Assembly (NCBI GenBank): GCA_031267345.1
Contig: JAIRZG010000168.1
Span: forward strand, 1 to 5,859
DNA from: Zoogloeaceae bacterium
GTDB taxonomy: Bacteria; Pseudomonadota; Gammaproteobacteria; Burkholderiales; Rhodocyclaceae
DNA length: 5,859 nucleotides
Reading direction: 5' to 3'
Below are positions 5,795 to 5,859 of the stretch, in pieces. How positions within the stretch are numbered: the stretch's first letter is position 1; every line of letters starts with the position of its first letter. The position numbers and the translations under genes were made by a program. The notes beneath the pieces are model-generated. The model did no database searches and was not told the origin of the DNA. It saw only the letters and a program-made list of their open reading frames with translations.

Positions 5795-5859
5795 GGGGGG
5801 GGGGGGGCCCCCCCCCCCACCCCCCCCACCCCCCCCCCCCGCCCCCCCCCCCCCCCCCC
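5795..5859. other. Homopolymer G/C tail, probable sequencing or assembly artefact
   Basis: Thirteen G are followed directly by eleven C, then C runs broken only by A at 5819 and 5828 and G at 5841, with no T at all. The preceding EAL gene would read as a Gly then Pro run, unlike any EAL C-terminus. The G-run-to-C-run mirror looks like low-quality reads or fold-back at a contig end rather than genomic DNA. Nothing should be annotated in it. Confidence 0.9.

Noticed and set aside
1..5859. CRISPR arrays, tRNA or rRNA genes, insertion sequences, attachment sites
   Set aside because: No regularly spaced repeats, cloverleaf-like sequences, rRNA stretches, transposase motifs or integrase genes were found by reading both strands.

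Overview
The window looks like the end of a draft contig from a Gram-negative, moderately GC-rich proteobacterium. Betaproteobacteria are most likely, judging from the GC-rich codon use, a TACAAT-type -10 element, and a waaF gene followed at once by a small NTF2/SnoaL-like gene, a pairing I recall from that class. Outer-membrane LPS synthesis, an RTX-type secreted protein and a large c-di-GMP enzyme all fit a Gram-negative cell. Species cannot be fixed from the sequence.

Layout, all genes on the + strand. (1) 2-280: C-terminal 92 residues of a large RTX/haemolysin-type calcium-binding protein; the rest lies off the left edge. (2) 281-832: a 552-bp gap with a strong hairpin just after the RTX stop, a second hairpin at 537-566 overlapping a candidate promoter, and a short inverted repeat near the next start; no convincing gene. 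(3) 833-1852: waaF, ADP-heptose:LPS heptosyltransferase II, followed 5 nt later by (4) 1858-2280, a 140-aa NTF2/SnoaL-like protein. (5) 2281-2558: intergenic, with a strikingly AT-rich stretch (about 2426-2480) that probably holds a promoter. (6) 2559-3440: a secreted, probably lipid-anchored, PhnD-like substrate-binding protein, overlapping by ATGA with (7) 3437-5794+, an inner-membrane protein with a periplasmic sensor region, HAMP, PAS, GGDEF and EAL domains. That gene runs off the right edge. (8) 5795-5859 is a G run followed by C runs and is almost certainly a sequencing or assembly artefact.

Three functional units are visible: a type I-secreted adhesin/toxin-like protein (fragment), an LPS inner-core gene with a small partner, and a two-gene signalling cassette. 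The cassette is the most interesting part. A periplasmic binding protein with no ABC permease or ATPase beside it is translationally coupled to a transmembrane c-di-GMP cyclase/phosphodiesterase. The simplest model is that the binding protein senses a small ligand and controls c-di-GMP turnover through the periplasmic domain, as NspS does for MbaA in Vibrio cholerae. The ligand, and whether the enzyme makes or degrades c-di-GMP, cannot be read from the sequence.
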